DNA of 64,000 bases from Hyphomonadaceae bacterium (GTDB taxonomy: Bacteria; Pseudomonadota; Alphaproteobacteria; Caulobacterales; Aquidulcibacteraceae): assembly GCA_022841905.1 (NCBI GenBank), contig JALHQO010000002.1, positions 186,001-250,000 on the forward strand, given 5' to 3'. The translations under genes and the position numbers were made by a program. The notes beneath the pieces were generated by a model. The model was given only the letters and a program-made list of their open reading frames with translations. It did not search any database and was not told the DNA's origin. Below are positions 17,708 through 26,722 of the stretch, piece by piece. Position 1 is the stretch's first letter. Each line of letters starts with the position of its first letter.

Positions 17708-18466
17708 ATGCGCACCTACGGCCGCATCAAAGCGCGGACCCTGAAACCGCGCCAAGCCGGCCTGATGGAAACGCTGCTGCCGCACCTGGCCGTGCCGGAG
17801 GAGGGCGCGATTGATGTGGAGGCGCTGTTCAAGCCCTCCCCCCTTGTGGGGGAGGGTTGGGAGGGGGGTGGCGGCGGCGAGCTCTCCGTAAACGGCGCCG
17901 CCGATACCCCCACCCCCAACCCCGCCCCACAAGGGGGCGGGGAGTCGCTCGTGCTTGAAATCGGCTTCGGCGGCGGCGAGCACTTGGTTGCCCAAGCCTC
18001 CGCGCATCCCGAGCAGCGCTTCATCGGCGTTGAGCCGTTCCTTAATGGCGTCGCGTCGTGCTTGCGGCATGTGGAGGGGGCCAACGTCTCTAATGTGCGC
18101 ATCCATAATGGCGACGCGCGCGACGTGATCGCGCGGCTGCCGGATGCGTCGCTCGATCTTTGCTACATCCTGTTTCCCGATCCCTGGCCGAAAGCGCGGC
18201 ATCACAAGCGTCGGCTGATTCAAGCCGAGTTTTTGAGCGAACTGGCGCGTGTGCTGAAGCCCGGCGCCGAAGTGCGCTTCGCAACGGATTGGGCGAATTA
18301 TGCGGAGTGGACGCTTGAGCAGTTCACGCGCGATGCGCGGTTTACGTGGACGGTTGAGCGTGCGGACGATTGGCGCAGCCCATGGCCGGGGCATGTGACG
18401 ACGCGCTATGAAGCGAAAAAGCTCGGCGATTGCGCGCCGATTTGGTTGCGGTTTAGGCGGGCTTAG
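17708..18466 (+). CDS. trmB: tRNA (guanine-N7-)-methyltransferase TrmB with an in-frame repeat insertion
   Basis: A 252-residue TrmB that makes m7G46 in tRNA using S-adenosylmethionine. It starts MRTYGRIKARTLKPRQAGLM. The SAM motif 'LEIGFGGGEHL', 'FIGVEPFLNGV', 'CYILFPDPWPKARHHKRRL' and 'FATDWANYAEW' follow. Residues about 43-79, between the N-terminal arm and the SAM motif, are encoded by a GC-rich palindromic repeat and read as Pro/Gly-rich filler. Family members lack this and are roughly 215-235 residues. The insertion sits in a loop region and all catalytic motifs remain, so the enzyme is probably active. Confidence 0.93.
   Translation: MRTYGRIKARTLKPRQAGLMETLLPHLAVPEEGAIDVEALFKPSPLVGEGWEGGGGGELSVNGAADTPTPNPAPQGGGESLVLEIGFGGGEHLVAQASAHPEQRFIGVEPFLNGVASCLRHVEGANVSNVRIHNGDARDVIARLPDASLDLCYILFPDPWPKARHHKRRLIQAEFLSELARVLKPGAEVRFATDWANYAEWTLEQFTRDARFTWTVERADDWRSPWPGHVTTRYEAKKLGDCAPIWLRFRRA
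17834..17942. repeat. Palindromic repeat, family C (CCCTCCCC...GGGGAGGG), copy 1, inside trmB
   Basis: Two local hairpins bound the element: CCCTCCCCC with GGGGGAGGG at 17834-17856, and CCCCGCCCC with GGGGCGGGG at 17920-17942. The intervening halves (GGGAGGGGGGTGGCGGCGGC and CGCCGCCGATACCCCCACC) are also largely complementary. It is about 109 bp long. Related copies lie at 53995-54138 and 59759-59896. Confidence 0.85.
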
Positions 18467-18481
18467 GGGCGCAAAAATCAG

Positions 18482-19021
18482 ATGAACGTTATCGAGGCGC
18501 AGGCGGATCACCGTCGCGGGTACATGAGCGGCGCCGCGGGCATTCTCGCTTCGTCGATAGCGTGGTTCGTCGCGGCTTACGTGGCGTGGCAGATCTCGGC
18601 CGAGCAAGCGGTCTGGGCGTTGTTTATCGGCGGCATGTTGATCTATCCGGTTGGCGTGGTGATCAGCAAAGTGCTGGGCGCGTCCGGCACGGCCTCGAAA
18701 GGCAATCCGCTCGGCAGCCTGGCGATTGCGAGCACGTTCTGGCTGATCTTCAGTCTGCCGTTGGCTTATGTCGTGTCGCAGCAGCAGCTCGAATGGTTTT
18801 TCCCGGCCATGTTGCTGGTGATTGGCGGGCGCTATCTGACGTTCGCGACTTTGTTCGGCATGCGTCTCTATTGGCTCTTGGGGTTGGCGCTTGCGGGCGT
18901 TGGCTTTGCGCTGGGCTATGGCATGGCGGCGCCCGCGTTGAGCGCGGTCGTCGGCGCCTCGATTGAACTGGTGTTCGCGATTGCGGCGTTCGTGATGCAC
19001 GCGCGCTGGTCTCGTGCTTGA
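18482..19021 (+). CDS. Integral membrane protein (DUF7010-like)
   Basis: A 179-residue protein with about five or six hydrophobic helices ('ILASSIAWFVAAYVAW', 'AVWALFIGGMLIYPVGVVI', 'FWLIFSLPLAYVV', 'FFPAMLLVIGGRYLTF', 'LLGLALAGVGFALGYG'). The pattern GG-M-x-PxG in helix 2 recalls DUF7010 proteins, a tentative assignment. Function unknown. It follows trmB by 15 bases and may be cotranscribed. Confidence 0.65.
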   Translation: MNVIEAQADHRRGYMSGAAGILASSIAWFVAAYVAWQISAEQAVWALFIGGMLIYPVGVVISKVLGASGTASKGNPLGSLAIASTFWLIFSLPLAYVVSQQQLEWFFPAMLLVIGGRYLTFATLFGMRLYWLLGLALAGVGFALGYGMAAPALSAVVGASIELVFAIAAFVMHARWSRA

Positions 19022-19097
19022 GGCAGCCATCGTGGTTGACCGGCTTTAGCTAAACCTCACCGCCAAAGTTCTAGCCGCCACACGGCATCATGCGCCG

Positions 19098-19577
19098 ATG
19101 CGTGATCTGGTGATGAACGTGTTGGCCGCCGCCTTGATGGTGTGCGTGACGACAGTGTCGAGCGTGACGTTTGGGGCGGTGCTCGCGCTCGTTGTGCTGG
19201 CGCCGCAAGGCGAGGTCGATCCGAACACGGCGGGCCTCGCGGGCCTTGTCGGCGGGCTGATGGCGGCGGTGGTTGGCGTATTCTTCTGCGTGGCCACGCT
19301 GTTCTTTGCGGCTCTGTCGATGCCGCCGGCGCTTTGGCTGATCCGCGTCTTCGACTTGCCGCGCCCGGCCATGGATATGATCGGCGGCGGGATGATGGGG
19401 CTGTTCTGTGCGACGATCGGCATCGGCATGTTCGATCACGACAAGTTCGCTGGCATGATCACGCCGGAGGCGGGGCAGGTGCTGGCGACGGTGGGCTTGG
19501 TCGCCGGCTGCGCGCTGGGCTGGGTGCGGCATGCGATGCTGGTTCAGCCGAAAATGTCCGCGAGGCAATTCGTGTAG
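19098..19577 (+). CDS. Hypothetical membrane protein
   Basis: A 159-residue protein with four predicted membrane helices ('LAAALMVCVTTVSSVTFGAVLALVV', 'LVGGLMAAVVGVFFCVATLF', 'MIGGGMMGLFCATIGIGMF', 'VLATVGLVAGCALGWV'). No family was recognised. It converges on the CPBP protease gene with four bases between the stops. Start at 19098 is uncertain; the ATG six codons later in the frame is the alternative. Confidence 0.6.
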   Translation: MRDLVMNVLAAALMVCVTTVSSVTFGAVLALVVLAPQGEVDPNTAGLAGLVGGLMAAVVGVFFCVATLFFAALSMPPALWLIRVFDLPRPAMDMIGGGMMGLFCATIGIGMFDHDKFAGMITPEAGQVLATVGLVAGCALGWVRHAMLVQPKMSARQFV

Positions 19578-19581
19578 CCGA

Positions 19582-20412
19582 TCAGGTTTGCGCGCTCCGC
19601 CAAAACCAAAGCAGGACGGTGAGCCCCACGACACAGGCGAAGCTAGGGACGCTCGCCTCCAGCCCAAAAGCGCCGCCGGTCAGCCAAGCCGGCGCATCTT
19701 GGAATGTTGGCGTGAGCAAGCCAGGCGCGTCATTGCCGCTGACGCCGAAACCAAGCACCGGTCCTTGAACAGCGTTCGCCGCGAAGTGGAGGCCGAGCGG
19801 CATTGCCAGGCTGCGGGTGCGGATGAAGGCGAGGCCGAGCAGGATCGAGGCGACGAAGATGTTGGCGCCGGCGAGATAGGCCAGCGGGCCGAGTCCGGCG
19901 AGCGCATCCGAATGCGTGAGCGTGAACAGCGGGGCGATCAGAAGTTGCGCGGGCCATTGCCCAAGCCCGTCGAGCAAGCGCTGAAACAGGAAGCCGCGGA
20001 ACATCAATTCTTCAGTCGCCGCTGCGAGCGCGAGCAAAAGCAGTGTTGCGCCGAGCGCGCTCGCCCAGTCTGGGTTCAGGCGCCACGTCACGACGCCGAC
20101 AGCGGCGAGCATCAGTGCGGGCGCGGCCATCAATAGCGCGCCGGCGAGCATGCCGAGCAGAAGCTGCCGCGGCCAACGCCAGTCGAGCGCGCCGGTCAGT
20201 TCGGAGATCGGCTTGCGGCGAAGCGCCTGGCAGATCAGCGACGCGACCAGGATCGCGGCGAGCTGCTGATAGATCGGCACGCCCGCTTCGCTGTCGCGCG
20301 CGCTCATGATCAACGGGAAGAGCAGCGCCGTAAGCACCACAAAGAAGATCGCGATCCACCAGCCGTTGCGCAGCTTGCGGCGGGTGTTGAGAAAGGGGTG
20401 CGGCAGCGCCAT
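19582..20412 (-). CDS. CPBP family intramembrane metalloprotease
   Basis: A 276-residue polytopic membrane protein. The CPBP/Abi motif 'ATEELMFRGFLFQRL' (paired Glu plus Arg) lies near residue 138. A later helix bears the His motif 'LFTLTHSD', and 'PLGLHFAANA' supplies the third site, as in Rce1-type glutamate proteases. About seven or eight hydrophobic segments are visible. The physiological substrate is unknown. It is divergent from the rimP operon and starts 58 bases before that operon's promoter. Confidence 0.88.
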   Translation of the reverse strand: MALPHPFLNTRRKLRNGWWIAIFFVVLTALLFPLIMSARDSEAGVPIYQQLAAILVASLICQALRRKPISELTGALDWRWPRQLLLGMLAGALLMAAPALMLAAVGVVTWRLNPDWASALGATLLLLALAAATEELMFRGFLFQRLLDGLGQWPAQLLIAPLFTLTHSDALAGLGPLAYLAGANIFVASILLGLAFIRTRSLAMPLGLHFAANAVQGPVLGFGVSGNDAPGLLTPTFQDAPAWLTGGAFGLEASVPSFACVVGLTVLLWFWRSAQT

Positions 20413-20470
20413 GAACGCCGGAAGCTCTCGGCTCGTGGGCTGGGCGCGTCAACCGGGGCGCTAAGGGGGC

Positions 20471-20499
20471 TTGGCGAGCCTCCGCTAACCCGCTATATC
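20471..20499 (+). promoter_or_regulatory. Likely sigma70 promoter of the rimP-nusA-infB operon
   Basis: TTGGCG at 20471-20476, a 17-base spacer, and TATATC at 20494-20499. Spacing is ideal and the elements are close to the alphaproteobacterial consensus. Transcription would begin near 20506 and give a leader of about 60-100 bases before rimP. Confidence 0.6.
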
Positions 20500-20536
20500 C
20501 ACAGCACTACATCGCTGATGCCTTCGATGAAGGCGC

Positions 20537-20569
20537 AGCGGCGGGGCCCCGGGCTCCGCCGCTTTTTTG
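20537..20569 (+). terminator. Intrinsic terminator in the rimP leader (attenuator candidate)
   Basis: GCGGCGGGG and the matching CCGCCGC arm form a strong GC stem, followed at once by six Ts (20563-20568), directly upstream of rimP and downstream of the 20471 promoter. A terminator between a promoter and its first gene implies attenuation. An alphaproteobacterial rimP leader with a terminator hairpin is a described RNA family. I judge this to be a member by position and form only. Confidence 0.6.
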
Positions 20570-21136
20570 TTACCGGAGCCGCCCCTGCGCGCGACGAACC
20601 CAGTGGAAGAGCGCGTGATTGCGCTGATCGAGCCGACGGCCTCGGGCCTCGGTTTCCGGATCGTGCGCGTGCGCGTGTCGGGCAACCGCCGCAAGCGCCT
20701 GCAGATCATGGCCGAGCGCGTCTCGGACGGGGAGATGGGCATTGACGATTGCTCGCGTCTGTCGCGGGCGCTGTCGCCAGTGTTCGATCTCGAAGATCCG
20801 ATTCCGGGCGGTGAATACGATCTCGAGGTCAGCTCGCCCGGTATCGACCGCCCGCTGATCCGTATCGAGGATTTCGAGCGCTTTATCGGCCACGAAGCCA
20901 AGATCGAAACCGCCGCGATGATCGACAATCGCCGCCGCTGGAAGGGCGTTATCACCGCCGTGTCGGGCGATGCGTTCACGCTGGTCGGCGATCACGGCGA
21001 GGCGACGTTGCAGGTTTCGGCTTTGTCAGACGCGCGCCTGGTGCTGACCGACAAGCTGATCGCGGAAGACTTGAAACGAGCAAAAGCGGCCGAGGCCGCT
21101 GTTGACGAGAATACTGACGAAGGGAAGACACCATGA
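20567..21136 (+). CDS. rimP: Ribosome maturation factor RimP
   Basis: Up to 189 residues; needed for 30S subunit maturation. The family marks are 'EERVIALIEPTASGLGFRIVRVRVSG', 'GIDDCSRLSRALSPVFD' and 'YDLEVSSPGIDRPLI'. The start is unclear. No ATG exists in frame. TTG at 20567 lies in the T-run of the leader terminator, CTG at 20585 has GGAG six bases before it, and GTG at 20603 begins at the conserved domain. The longest option is given. The C-terminal tail is acidic. Its stop overlaps the nusA start (ATGA). Confidence 0.92.
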   Translation: MLPEPPLRATNPVEERVIALIEPTASGLGFRIVRVRVSGNRRKRLQIMAERVSDGEMGIDDCSRLSRALSPVFDLEDPIPGGEYDLEVSSPGIDRPLIRIEDFERFIGHEAKIETAAMIDNRRRWKGVITAVSGDAFTLVGDHGEATLQVSALSDARLVLTDKLIAEDLKRAKAAEAAVDENTDEGKTP

Positions 21137-22782
21137 GCACTGGCATTTCCGCAAACCGGCTGGAAATCCTGCAGATCGCCGATGCGGTCGCGCGTGAAAA
21201 GTCGATCGACAAGGAAATCGTGATCGAGGCGATGGAGCACGCGCTCCAGAAAGCGGCGCGTTCGCGCTACGGCGCCGAGCACGACATCCGCGCCACCATC
21301 GACCAAAAAACCGGTGAAATGGCGCTGAAACGCGTGATGACGGTGGTGGACGAGTCGATGCTCGATCCAGAGACGCGGCCGTTCAATCCGTCGACCGACA
21401 TCATGCTCGATGTGGCGCAGAAGACCGATCCGGAAGCCGTGGTCGGCAAGGAATATGACGAGCCGCTGCCGCCGATCGAGTTCGGCCGCGTCGCCGCGCA
21501 AACCGCCAAGCAGGTGATCAATCACGAAGTCCGCGAGGCCGAGCGTGAGCGCCAGTACGGCGAGTACAAGGATCGCATCGGCGAAATCATCAATGGCGTC
21601 GTCAAGCGCGTCGAGTTCTACAATGTGATCGTCGATCTCGGCCGCGCCGAAGGCGTGATCCGCAAGAGCGAGTCGATTCCGCGCGAAAATCTCCGCGTCG
21701 GCGACCGCACCCGCGCTTATGTCTATGACGTGCGCCGCGAAACCAAAGGCCCGCAAATCTTCCTGTCGCGAGCCAAGCCGGAATTCATGGCGCGCCTGTT
21801 CGCGCAGGAAGTGCCGGAAGTTTATGAAGGCGTGATCGAGATCAAGGCTGCGGCCCGCGACCCGGGTTCGCGCGCGAAAATCGCGGTTTTGAGCCATGAT
21901 TCATCGATCGATCCGGTCGGCGCTTGCGTCGGTATGCGCGGCGCGCGCGTGCAGGCGGTCGTCGGCGAATTGCAGGGCGAGAAGATCGACATCATCCCGT
22001 GGTCGTCCGACCCGGCGACCTTCATCGTCAACGCCTTGCAGCCGGCGGAAGTCTCCAAGGTCGTGCTCGATCCGGAAGAGGCGCGCGTGGAAGTGGTGGT
22101 CGGCGAAGCGCAACTCTCGCTCGCCATCGGCCGCCGCGGTCAGAACGTGCGCCTAGCCTCGCAACTCACCGGCTGGTCGATCGATATTCTGACGGAAGCG
22201 GAAGAATCCGAGCGCCGTCAGAAGGAATTCGCCACGCGCACAGAACTGTTCGTGAAAGCGCTGGAAGTCGACGAAATGTTCGCGCAGCTGCTGGCGTCGG
22301 AAGGCTTCGTGACGGTCGAAGAAATCGCTTATGTCGACCAGATGGAACTCGCCTCGATCGAAGGTCTGAACGATGAGATCGCCGATGAATTGCAAGCGCG
22401 CGCGAAGGACTTCCTCGACCGCTTGGCCGCTGAACTCGAAGCCAAGCGCGTGGCCCTCGGTGTCGAGGATTCCCTGAAGAGCGTGCCGGGTTTAACCGGG
22501 CCGATGCTGGTGGCGCTGGGCGAAAAGGGCGTGAAGACGCTGGACGATTTCGCCGGCCTGGTTGGTGACGATCTGCGCGGCTGGTTCGAGACCAAGAACG
22601 GCGAGCGCGTGCGCGAGCCGGGCACGCTGGAGGAATTCCAGCTGACCCAAGAGCAAGCCGACGCGCTGATCCTCAATGCGCGCATCGCGGCGGGCTGGAT
22701 CGAAGCGCCGCCTGAGCCGGAAGTGGTCGAAGTGGAAGGGGACGTGGATGATTATTCCAACGTCTTCCCAGATCGAAGCTGA
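21133..22782 (+). CDS. nusA: Transcription termination/antitermination factor NusA
   Basis: A 549-residue protein. The order is the N-terminal RNA polymerase-binding domain ('ILQIADAVAREKSIDKEIVIEAME'), S1 domain ('GEIINGVVKRVEFYNVIVDLG', about 155-175), two KH domains ('PVGACVGMRGARVQAVVGEL' about 262, 'LAIGRRGQNVRLA' about 332), and two C-terminal acidic repeats ending in 'DDYSNVFPD', as is usual in alphaproteobacteria. It modulates pausing, termination and rRNA antitermination. Coupled to rimP by ATGA. Confidence 0.98.
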   Translation: MSTGISANRLEILQIADAVAREKSIDKEIVIEAMEHALQKAARSRYGAEHDIRATIDQKTGEMALKRVMTVVDESMLDPETRPFNPSTDIMLDVAQKTDPEAVVGKEYDEPLPPIEFGRVAAQTAKQVINHEVREAERERQYGEYKDRIGEIINGVVKRVEFYNVIVDLGRAEGVIRKSESIPRENLRVGDRTRAYVYDVRRETKGPQIFLSRAKPEFMARLFAQEVPEVYEGVIEIKAAARDPGSRAKIAVLSHDSSIDPVGACVGMRGARVQAVVGELQGEKIDIIPWSSDPATFIVNALQPAEVSKVVLDPEEARVEVVVGEAQLSLAIGRRGQNVRLASQLTGWSIDILTEAEESERRQKEFATRTELFVKALEVDEMFAQLLASEGFVTVEEIAYVDQMELASIEGLNDEIADELQARAKDFLDRLAAELEAKRVALGVEDSLKSVPGLTGPMLVALGEKGVKTLDDFAGLVGDDLRGWFETKNGERVREPGTLEEFQLTQEQADALILNARIAAGWIEAPPEPEVVEVEGDVDDYSNVFPDRS

Positions 22783-23476
22783 AGGCGGCCGCCGCGGACG
22801 TGAGCGGCGGTGCATCGTGAATGGCGACGGTGTCGACGAGGCGAACCTGATCCGGTTCGCGCTCGATGGCGCCGGTGTGATCACGCCCGATGTCGCGGCC
22901 AAATTGCCGGGTCGCGGCGCATGGGTCAGCGCCGATCGTGCAAGCCTCGAGCAAGCGGTAAAGAAGGGCGCGTTCGCGCGCGCTTTCAAAGCCAATGCGA
23001 AAGCGCCGGAGGGGCTCGCGGATCTAACCGCACAGCTCTTGGCGAAACGCTGCATCGACATGCTGGGCATGGCGCGCCGCGCCGGCGCCATCGCGATCGG
23101 GGCGACGCAAGTGGAGGCCGCGATCCGCAAGGCGCCGCTGTTTGTGTTGATCGAAGCGGAAGATGGCGCCGTCGAGGGTCGCGAAAAGCTTTTGGGCCTC
23201 CATATAGGGCTTTGGGGCGCGTCTCCGCCGGCGGTTGGCTGCTTTGCCAGCGAGGATTTGGGCGTGGCGCTGGGGCGGGAACGTGTGATACACGCTTGCC
23301 TGCTTCAAGAGCGTTTGGCGCTGGCCTGGGCGGTGGAAATTGGCCGCCTCGCGGGGTTCCGCGCCATCGTTCCAGACTCTTGGCCCGATTCCTGGCGCTC
23401 TGTGTCGTGGAAACTGGGCGGCGCGGCCGCTGGATCAGCTATGGTCCAAGGGCGCGGCGAGCAGACAGACGTTTGA
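22748..23476 (+). CDS. YlxR-type RNA-binding protein fused to an L7Ae/L30e-like domain
   Basis: A 242-residue protein. Residues about 15-80 are a YlxR (DUF448) domain: 'RERRCIVNGDGVDEANLIRF', 'LPGRGAWVSADRASLEQA', 'GAFARAFK'. Residues about 95-185 resemble an L7Ae/L30e fold ('DMLGMARRAGAIAIGATQVEAAIRKAPLFVLIEAEDG', then the late 'LGVALGRERVIHACLL'). In Firmicutes these are two genes, ylxR and ylxQ, between nusA and infB, so this is the common alphaproteobacterial fused form. GGAAGGGG precedes the ATG, which lies 35 bases inside the end of nusA. Confidence 0.88.
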   Translation: MIIPTSSQIEAEGGRRGRERRCIVNGDGVDEANLIRFALDGAGVITPDVAAKLPGRGAWVSADRASLEQAVKKGAFARAFKANAKAPEGLADLTAQLLAKRCIDMLGMARRAGAIAIGATQVEAAIRKAPLFVLIEAEDGAVEGREKLLGLHIGLWGASPPAVGCFASEDLGVALGRERVIHACLLQERLALAWAVEIGRLAGFRAIVPDSWPDSWRSVSWKLGGAAAGSAMVQGRGEQTDV

Positions 23477-23533
23477 ATTATGCGCCCATGCGGGGCGCAC
23501 GTGAATAAAATTTAGGATTGGCAATACCACTGC

Positions 23534-26122
23534 ATGTCTGACGGCAACGAACAGAAAGACACTCCCTCCGGCCGCAAGCCGCTGACGCTCACGCGCACCG
23601 CGAGCGCCGGCACAGTGCGCCAGAGCTTCAGCCACGGCCGCACCAAGCAAGTCGCCGTCGAAGTGCGCGAGAAGCGCTCGATCAATCGGCCAGGCGCTGG
23701 TGGAACGCCGGCTGCCGGCGGCGCCGCTGGCCCAGGCGTGCCGCCGCCAATCCGTGCACGCGCCACACCCGCAGCGCCGGTCGCCGAAGCGCCGCGCGCG
23801 CCGCCCAAGCCGGGCGGCATCACCGATGACGAAACGCGCCGCCGCGAAGAAGCGGTGCGACGCTCGATGGCTGAGCGCGAAGCCCGCGATCAGCGTCTGA
23901 AGGCGGAAGAAGATCAGCGCCGCGCGCTCGAAGATGCGCAGCGCCGCAAGGCCGCCGAAGACGAAGCGCAGCAAGCCGAGATCGAAGCGCGCCGTCGCGA
24001 AGCCGAAGGCGTGGACGCCGAGCCGGAGCCCACTGAGCAAGCGCGTCAGCAGCAGCCCACGCAAGCGCGCCCAGGCGCGCCCGCGCCAGAACAACAAGCG
24101 CGTCAGCAAGCTGACGTGTTGAGCGAACTCGGCGGCCGCGTGAAGTCAGCGCGCAAGCCGATGCCGGTCGCGCCGGTGAAGCCGACCAAGAAGGGCGAAC
24201 CCAAGCGCCGCGAAGGCCGCCTGACGCTCGACATGGTCGAGCGCGAGGTCGCCGGTGACGATGATCGCGTGCGCTCGCTCGCGGCCTATCGCCGCGCGCA
24301 ACAAAAAGAAAAAGAACGCCGCGCCAAGATGCTTGGCGGCGGCGAGCGCGAACGCGTCGCGCGCGAAGTCATCATTCCGGAATCCATCACGGTTCAAGAA
24401 CTCTCGAACCGCATGGCCGTGCGCGTCGCCGACATCATCAAGTTCATGATGCGCCAAGGCCAGATGCTGAAGCAGAGCGATGAGCTCGATGCCGATACGG
24501 CCGAACTGATCGCGACCGAGCACGGCCACATCGTCCGCCGCGTCGCGGAATCGGACGTTGAAGAAGGTCTCGCCGGCGACATCGTCGATAGCGACGAGAA
24601 CCTCGAGCCGCGTCCGCCGGTCGTGACCATTATGGGCCACGTCGATCACGGTAAAACCTCGCTGCTCGATGCGCTACGCCAAACCGACGTGGTGGCGGGC
24701 GAAGCCGGCGGCATCACGCAGCATATCGGCGCCTATCAAGTGCGCGTGCCAAGCGGCCAACGCGTCACCTTCCTTGATACGCCGGGCCACGCCGCGTTCA
24801 GCGCCATGCGCGCGCGCGGCGCGCAAGTGACGGACATCGTCGTGCTGGTGGTTGCCGGCGATGACGGCGTCATGCCGCAAACGGTCGAAGCCATTCATCA
24901 CGCCAAAGCCTCCGGCGTGCCGATCATCGTCGCCATCAACAAGATGGATAAGCCCGACGCCAACCCGGACCGCGTGCTGAGCGAATTGCTGCAGCACGAA
25001 ATTGTCGCCGAACAATTCGGCGGCGACGTCCAGGTCGTGAAAGTGTCGGCGCTGAAGAAGGAAGGCCTCGAAGATCTGGTCGATCAGATTCTGCTGCAAG
25101 CGGAAGTGCTGAACCTGCGCGCTAACCCGAACCGCCCGGCCGAGGCCGCCGTGATCGAGTCCAAGCTCGATAAGGGCCGCGGCACGGTTGCGACGGTGCT
25201 GATCCAAATGGGCACGCTGAAGCGTGGCGACATCGTCGTCGTCGGCGCTCAAGTGGGCCGCGTCCGCGCCATCACCAACGAGCGCGGCCAGCAATTGCAA
25301 AGCGCAGGCCCGTCCGAGCCAGTTGAGATCATGGGTCTCGAAGGCGTGCCCGAGCCAGGCGACGTGCTGAACGTCGTCGAAAACGAAAACCGCGCCCGCG
25401 AAGTCGCGAACTATCGCGCCCGCGCCAAGAAACAGCGCAACACCGGCGTCAAGAGCACGGGCACGTCGCTCGAGTCGATGATGGCGAAGTTCAAGGATTC
25501 GACCGCGAAAGAGCTGCCGATCCTGCTCAAGGCCGACGTGCAAGGCTCCGCCGAAGCGATCGTCGGTTCGCTCGATAAACTGGCGCATGAAGAAGTGCGC
25601 GCGCGCGTCGTGCTCTCGGGCGTCGGCGGCATCAACGAGTCGGACGTGCAGCTCGCCAAGGGTTCGGGCGCGCCGATCATCGGCTTCAACGTCCGTGCCT
25701 CGAAGGAAGCGCGCGATCTGGCCGAGCGCGAAGGCGTCGAAATCCGCTATTACGCGATCATCTATGACCTGATTGACGACATCAAAGGCGTCATGTCGGG
25801 CATGCTCGCGCCGCAGCATCGCGAAACCTTCTTGGGCAATGCCGAAGTGCTGGAGGTGTTCAACATCTCCAAGGTCGGCAAGGTCGCCGGTTGCCGCGTC
25901 AGCGACGGCGTCGTCCGCAAGGGCGCCAAGGTCCGCATCCTGCGCGAGAACGTCGTGATCCAGGAAATGGGCGTGCTCTCCACGCTGAAGCGCTTCAAGG
26001 ATGAAGTCGATCAGGTCGTAGCCGGTCAGGAATGCGGCATGAGCTTCGGCCCGTTCCAGGACATCAAGCAAGGCGATGTCATCGAGTGCTTCAACGTCGA
26101 AGTCGTCCAGCGGTCGCTCTGA
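23534..26122 (+). CDS. infB: Translation initiation factor IF-2
   Basis: An 862-residue GTPase that places initiator tRNA on the 30S subunit. A long charged, Ala/Arg/Gln-rich N-terminal region (to about residue 280) precedes the IF2-N domain ('[25 protein letters not shown]') and the G domain, with G1 'GHVDHGKTS', G3 'DTPGHAAF' and G4 'NKMDKP'. Domains II-IV follow ('[16 protein letters not shown]', '[15 protein letters not shown]'). Length is typical for alphaproteobacteria. It is preceded by a 57-base gap with a weak AGGA. Confidence 0.98.
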   Translation: MSDGNEQKDTPSGRKPLTLTRTASAGTVRQSFSHGRTKQVAVEVREKRSINRPGAGGTPAAGGAAGPGVPPPIRARATPAAPVAEAPRAPPKPGGITDDETRRREEAVRRSMAEREARDQRLKAEEDQRRALEDAQRRKAAEDEAQQAEIEARRREAEGVDAEPEPTEQARQQQPTQARPGAPAPEQQARQQADVLSELGGRVKSARKPMPVAPVKPTKKGEPKRREGRLTLDMVEREVAGDDDRVRSLAAYRRAQQKEKERRAKMLGGGERERVAREVIIPESITVQELSNRMAVRVADIIKFMMRQGQMLKQSDELDADTAELIATEHGHIVRRVAESDVEEGLAGDIVDSDENLEPRPPVVTIMGHVDHGKTSLLDALRQTDVVAGEAGGITQHIGAYQVRVPSGQRVTFLDTPGHAAFSAMRARGAQVTDIVVLVVAGDDGVMPQTVEAIHHAKASGVPIIVAINKMDKPDANPDRVLSELLQHEIVAEQFGGDVQVVKVSALKKEGLEDLVDQILLQAEVLNLRANPNRPAEAAVIESKLDKGRGTVATVLIQMGTLKRGDIVVVGAQVGRVRAITNERGQQLQSAGPSEPVEIMGLEGVPEPGDVLNVVENENRAREVANYRARAKKQRNTGVKSTGTSLESMMAKFKDSTAKELPILLKADVQGSAEAIVGSLDKLAHEEVRARVVLSGVGGINESDVQLAKGSGAPIIGFNVRASKEARDLAEREGVEIRYYAIIYDLIDDIKGVMSGMLAPQHRETFLGNAEVLEVFNISKVGKVAGCRVSDGVVRKGAKVRILRENVVIQEMGVLSTLKRFKDEVDQVVAGQECGMSFGPFQDIKQGDVIECFNVEVVQRSL

Positions 26123-26131
26123 GGGCAAGCC

Positions 26132-26722
26132 ATGCGTGGTTTAGTGCTCGCGGCAATCGCGGCGTTCGGCCTGGCGGCTTCCGGCTGCCAGCGCGACAAT
26201 GACGCCGAACAACCGCCAACCGTTCGCCGCTCCACCATTGTTGAACCGGAGGTGCGCGGCGTTGATGTCGTGCCGCAGGAAGAGCCTGCGGTGGCGCGTC
26301 AGCAATGGCGAGCGGCGTCGGATACGGCGCGTACGGTGTCGGGCAATCTGCGTGTGAGCCTGCTGGGGCCGCGCGGTGGGCCGATCGTGTTCGCGTTCGC
26401 CAATGGCGTGACGATCCAGGCGCAGCCCTATGCCGAAGTGCCGGCCAATTCACGCTCCGGCGTCGGCGGGCAAAGCTATGCCGCCGTGCTCGGCGGCGAT
26501 CCGCGCGTCAACGTTTGGCTCTACCGAGTGCAAGGCGAGAACGTCACTGCAAGCGCCGCGCAAGGCGGCCTCTGCGGCGCAGAGCGCGCGCGCTATCTCG
26601 CGGTCAGCGAATTCGTCGATGCGAGTGGGCGCTGGGTCTTCAAGGTCGCGGCGTTCCGTGGCGAGGGTCAGCCCGGCCAAGATCCCACGCTCTGCAACAC
26701 CTACGCGTACACGGCGCAGTAA
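26132..26722 (+). CDS. Putative lipoprotein in the infB-rbfA interval
   Basis: A 196-residue protein with signal MRGLVLAAIAAFGLAASGC, whose lipobox ASGC places it on a membrane. The mature part is unrecognised. It contains 'VSLLGPRGGPIVFAFANG' and two later cysteines that could pair. It lies nine bases after infB and its stop abuts the rbfA ATG, so it is an insertion into an otherwise standard translation-factor operon and will be expressed with it. Confidence 0.7.
   Translation: MRGLVLAAIAAFGLAASGCQRDNDAEQPPTVRRSTIVEPEVRGVDVVPQEEPAVARQQWRAASDTARTVSGNLRVSLLGPRGGPIVFAFANGVTIQAQPYAEVPANSRSGVGGQSYAAVLGGDPRVNVWLYRVQGENVTASAAQGGLCGAERARYLAVSEFVDASGRWVFKVAAFRGEGQPGQDPTLCNTYAYTAQ

Noticed and set aside
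17633-19030. 465-codon open frame opposite trmB and the membrane protein
   Set aside because: Spans three features including a repeat. Arg/Pro/His-rich shadow of real genes.
24674-26128. 484-codon open frame opposite infB
   Set aside because: Antisense of conserved IF-2; composition (Ala, Asp, His, Arg) is that of a codon-complement artefact.
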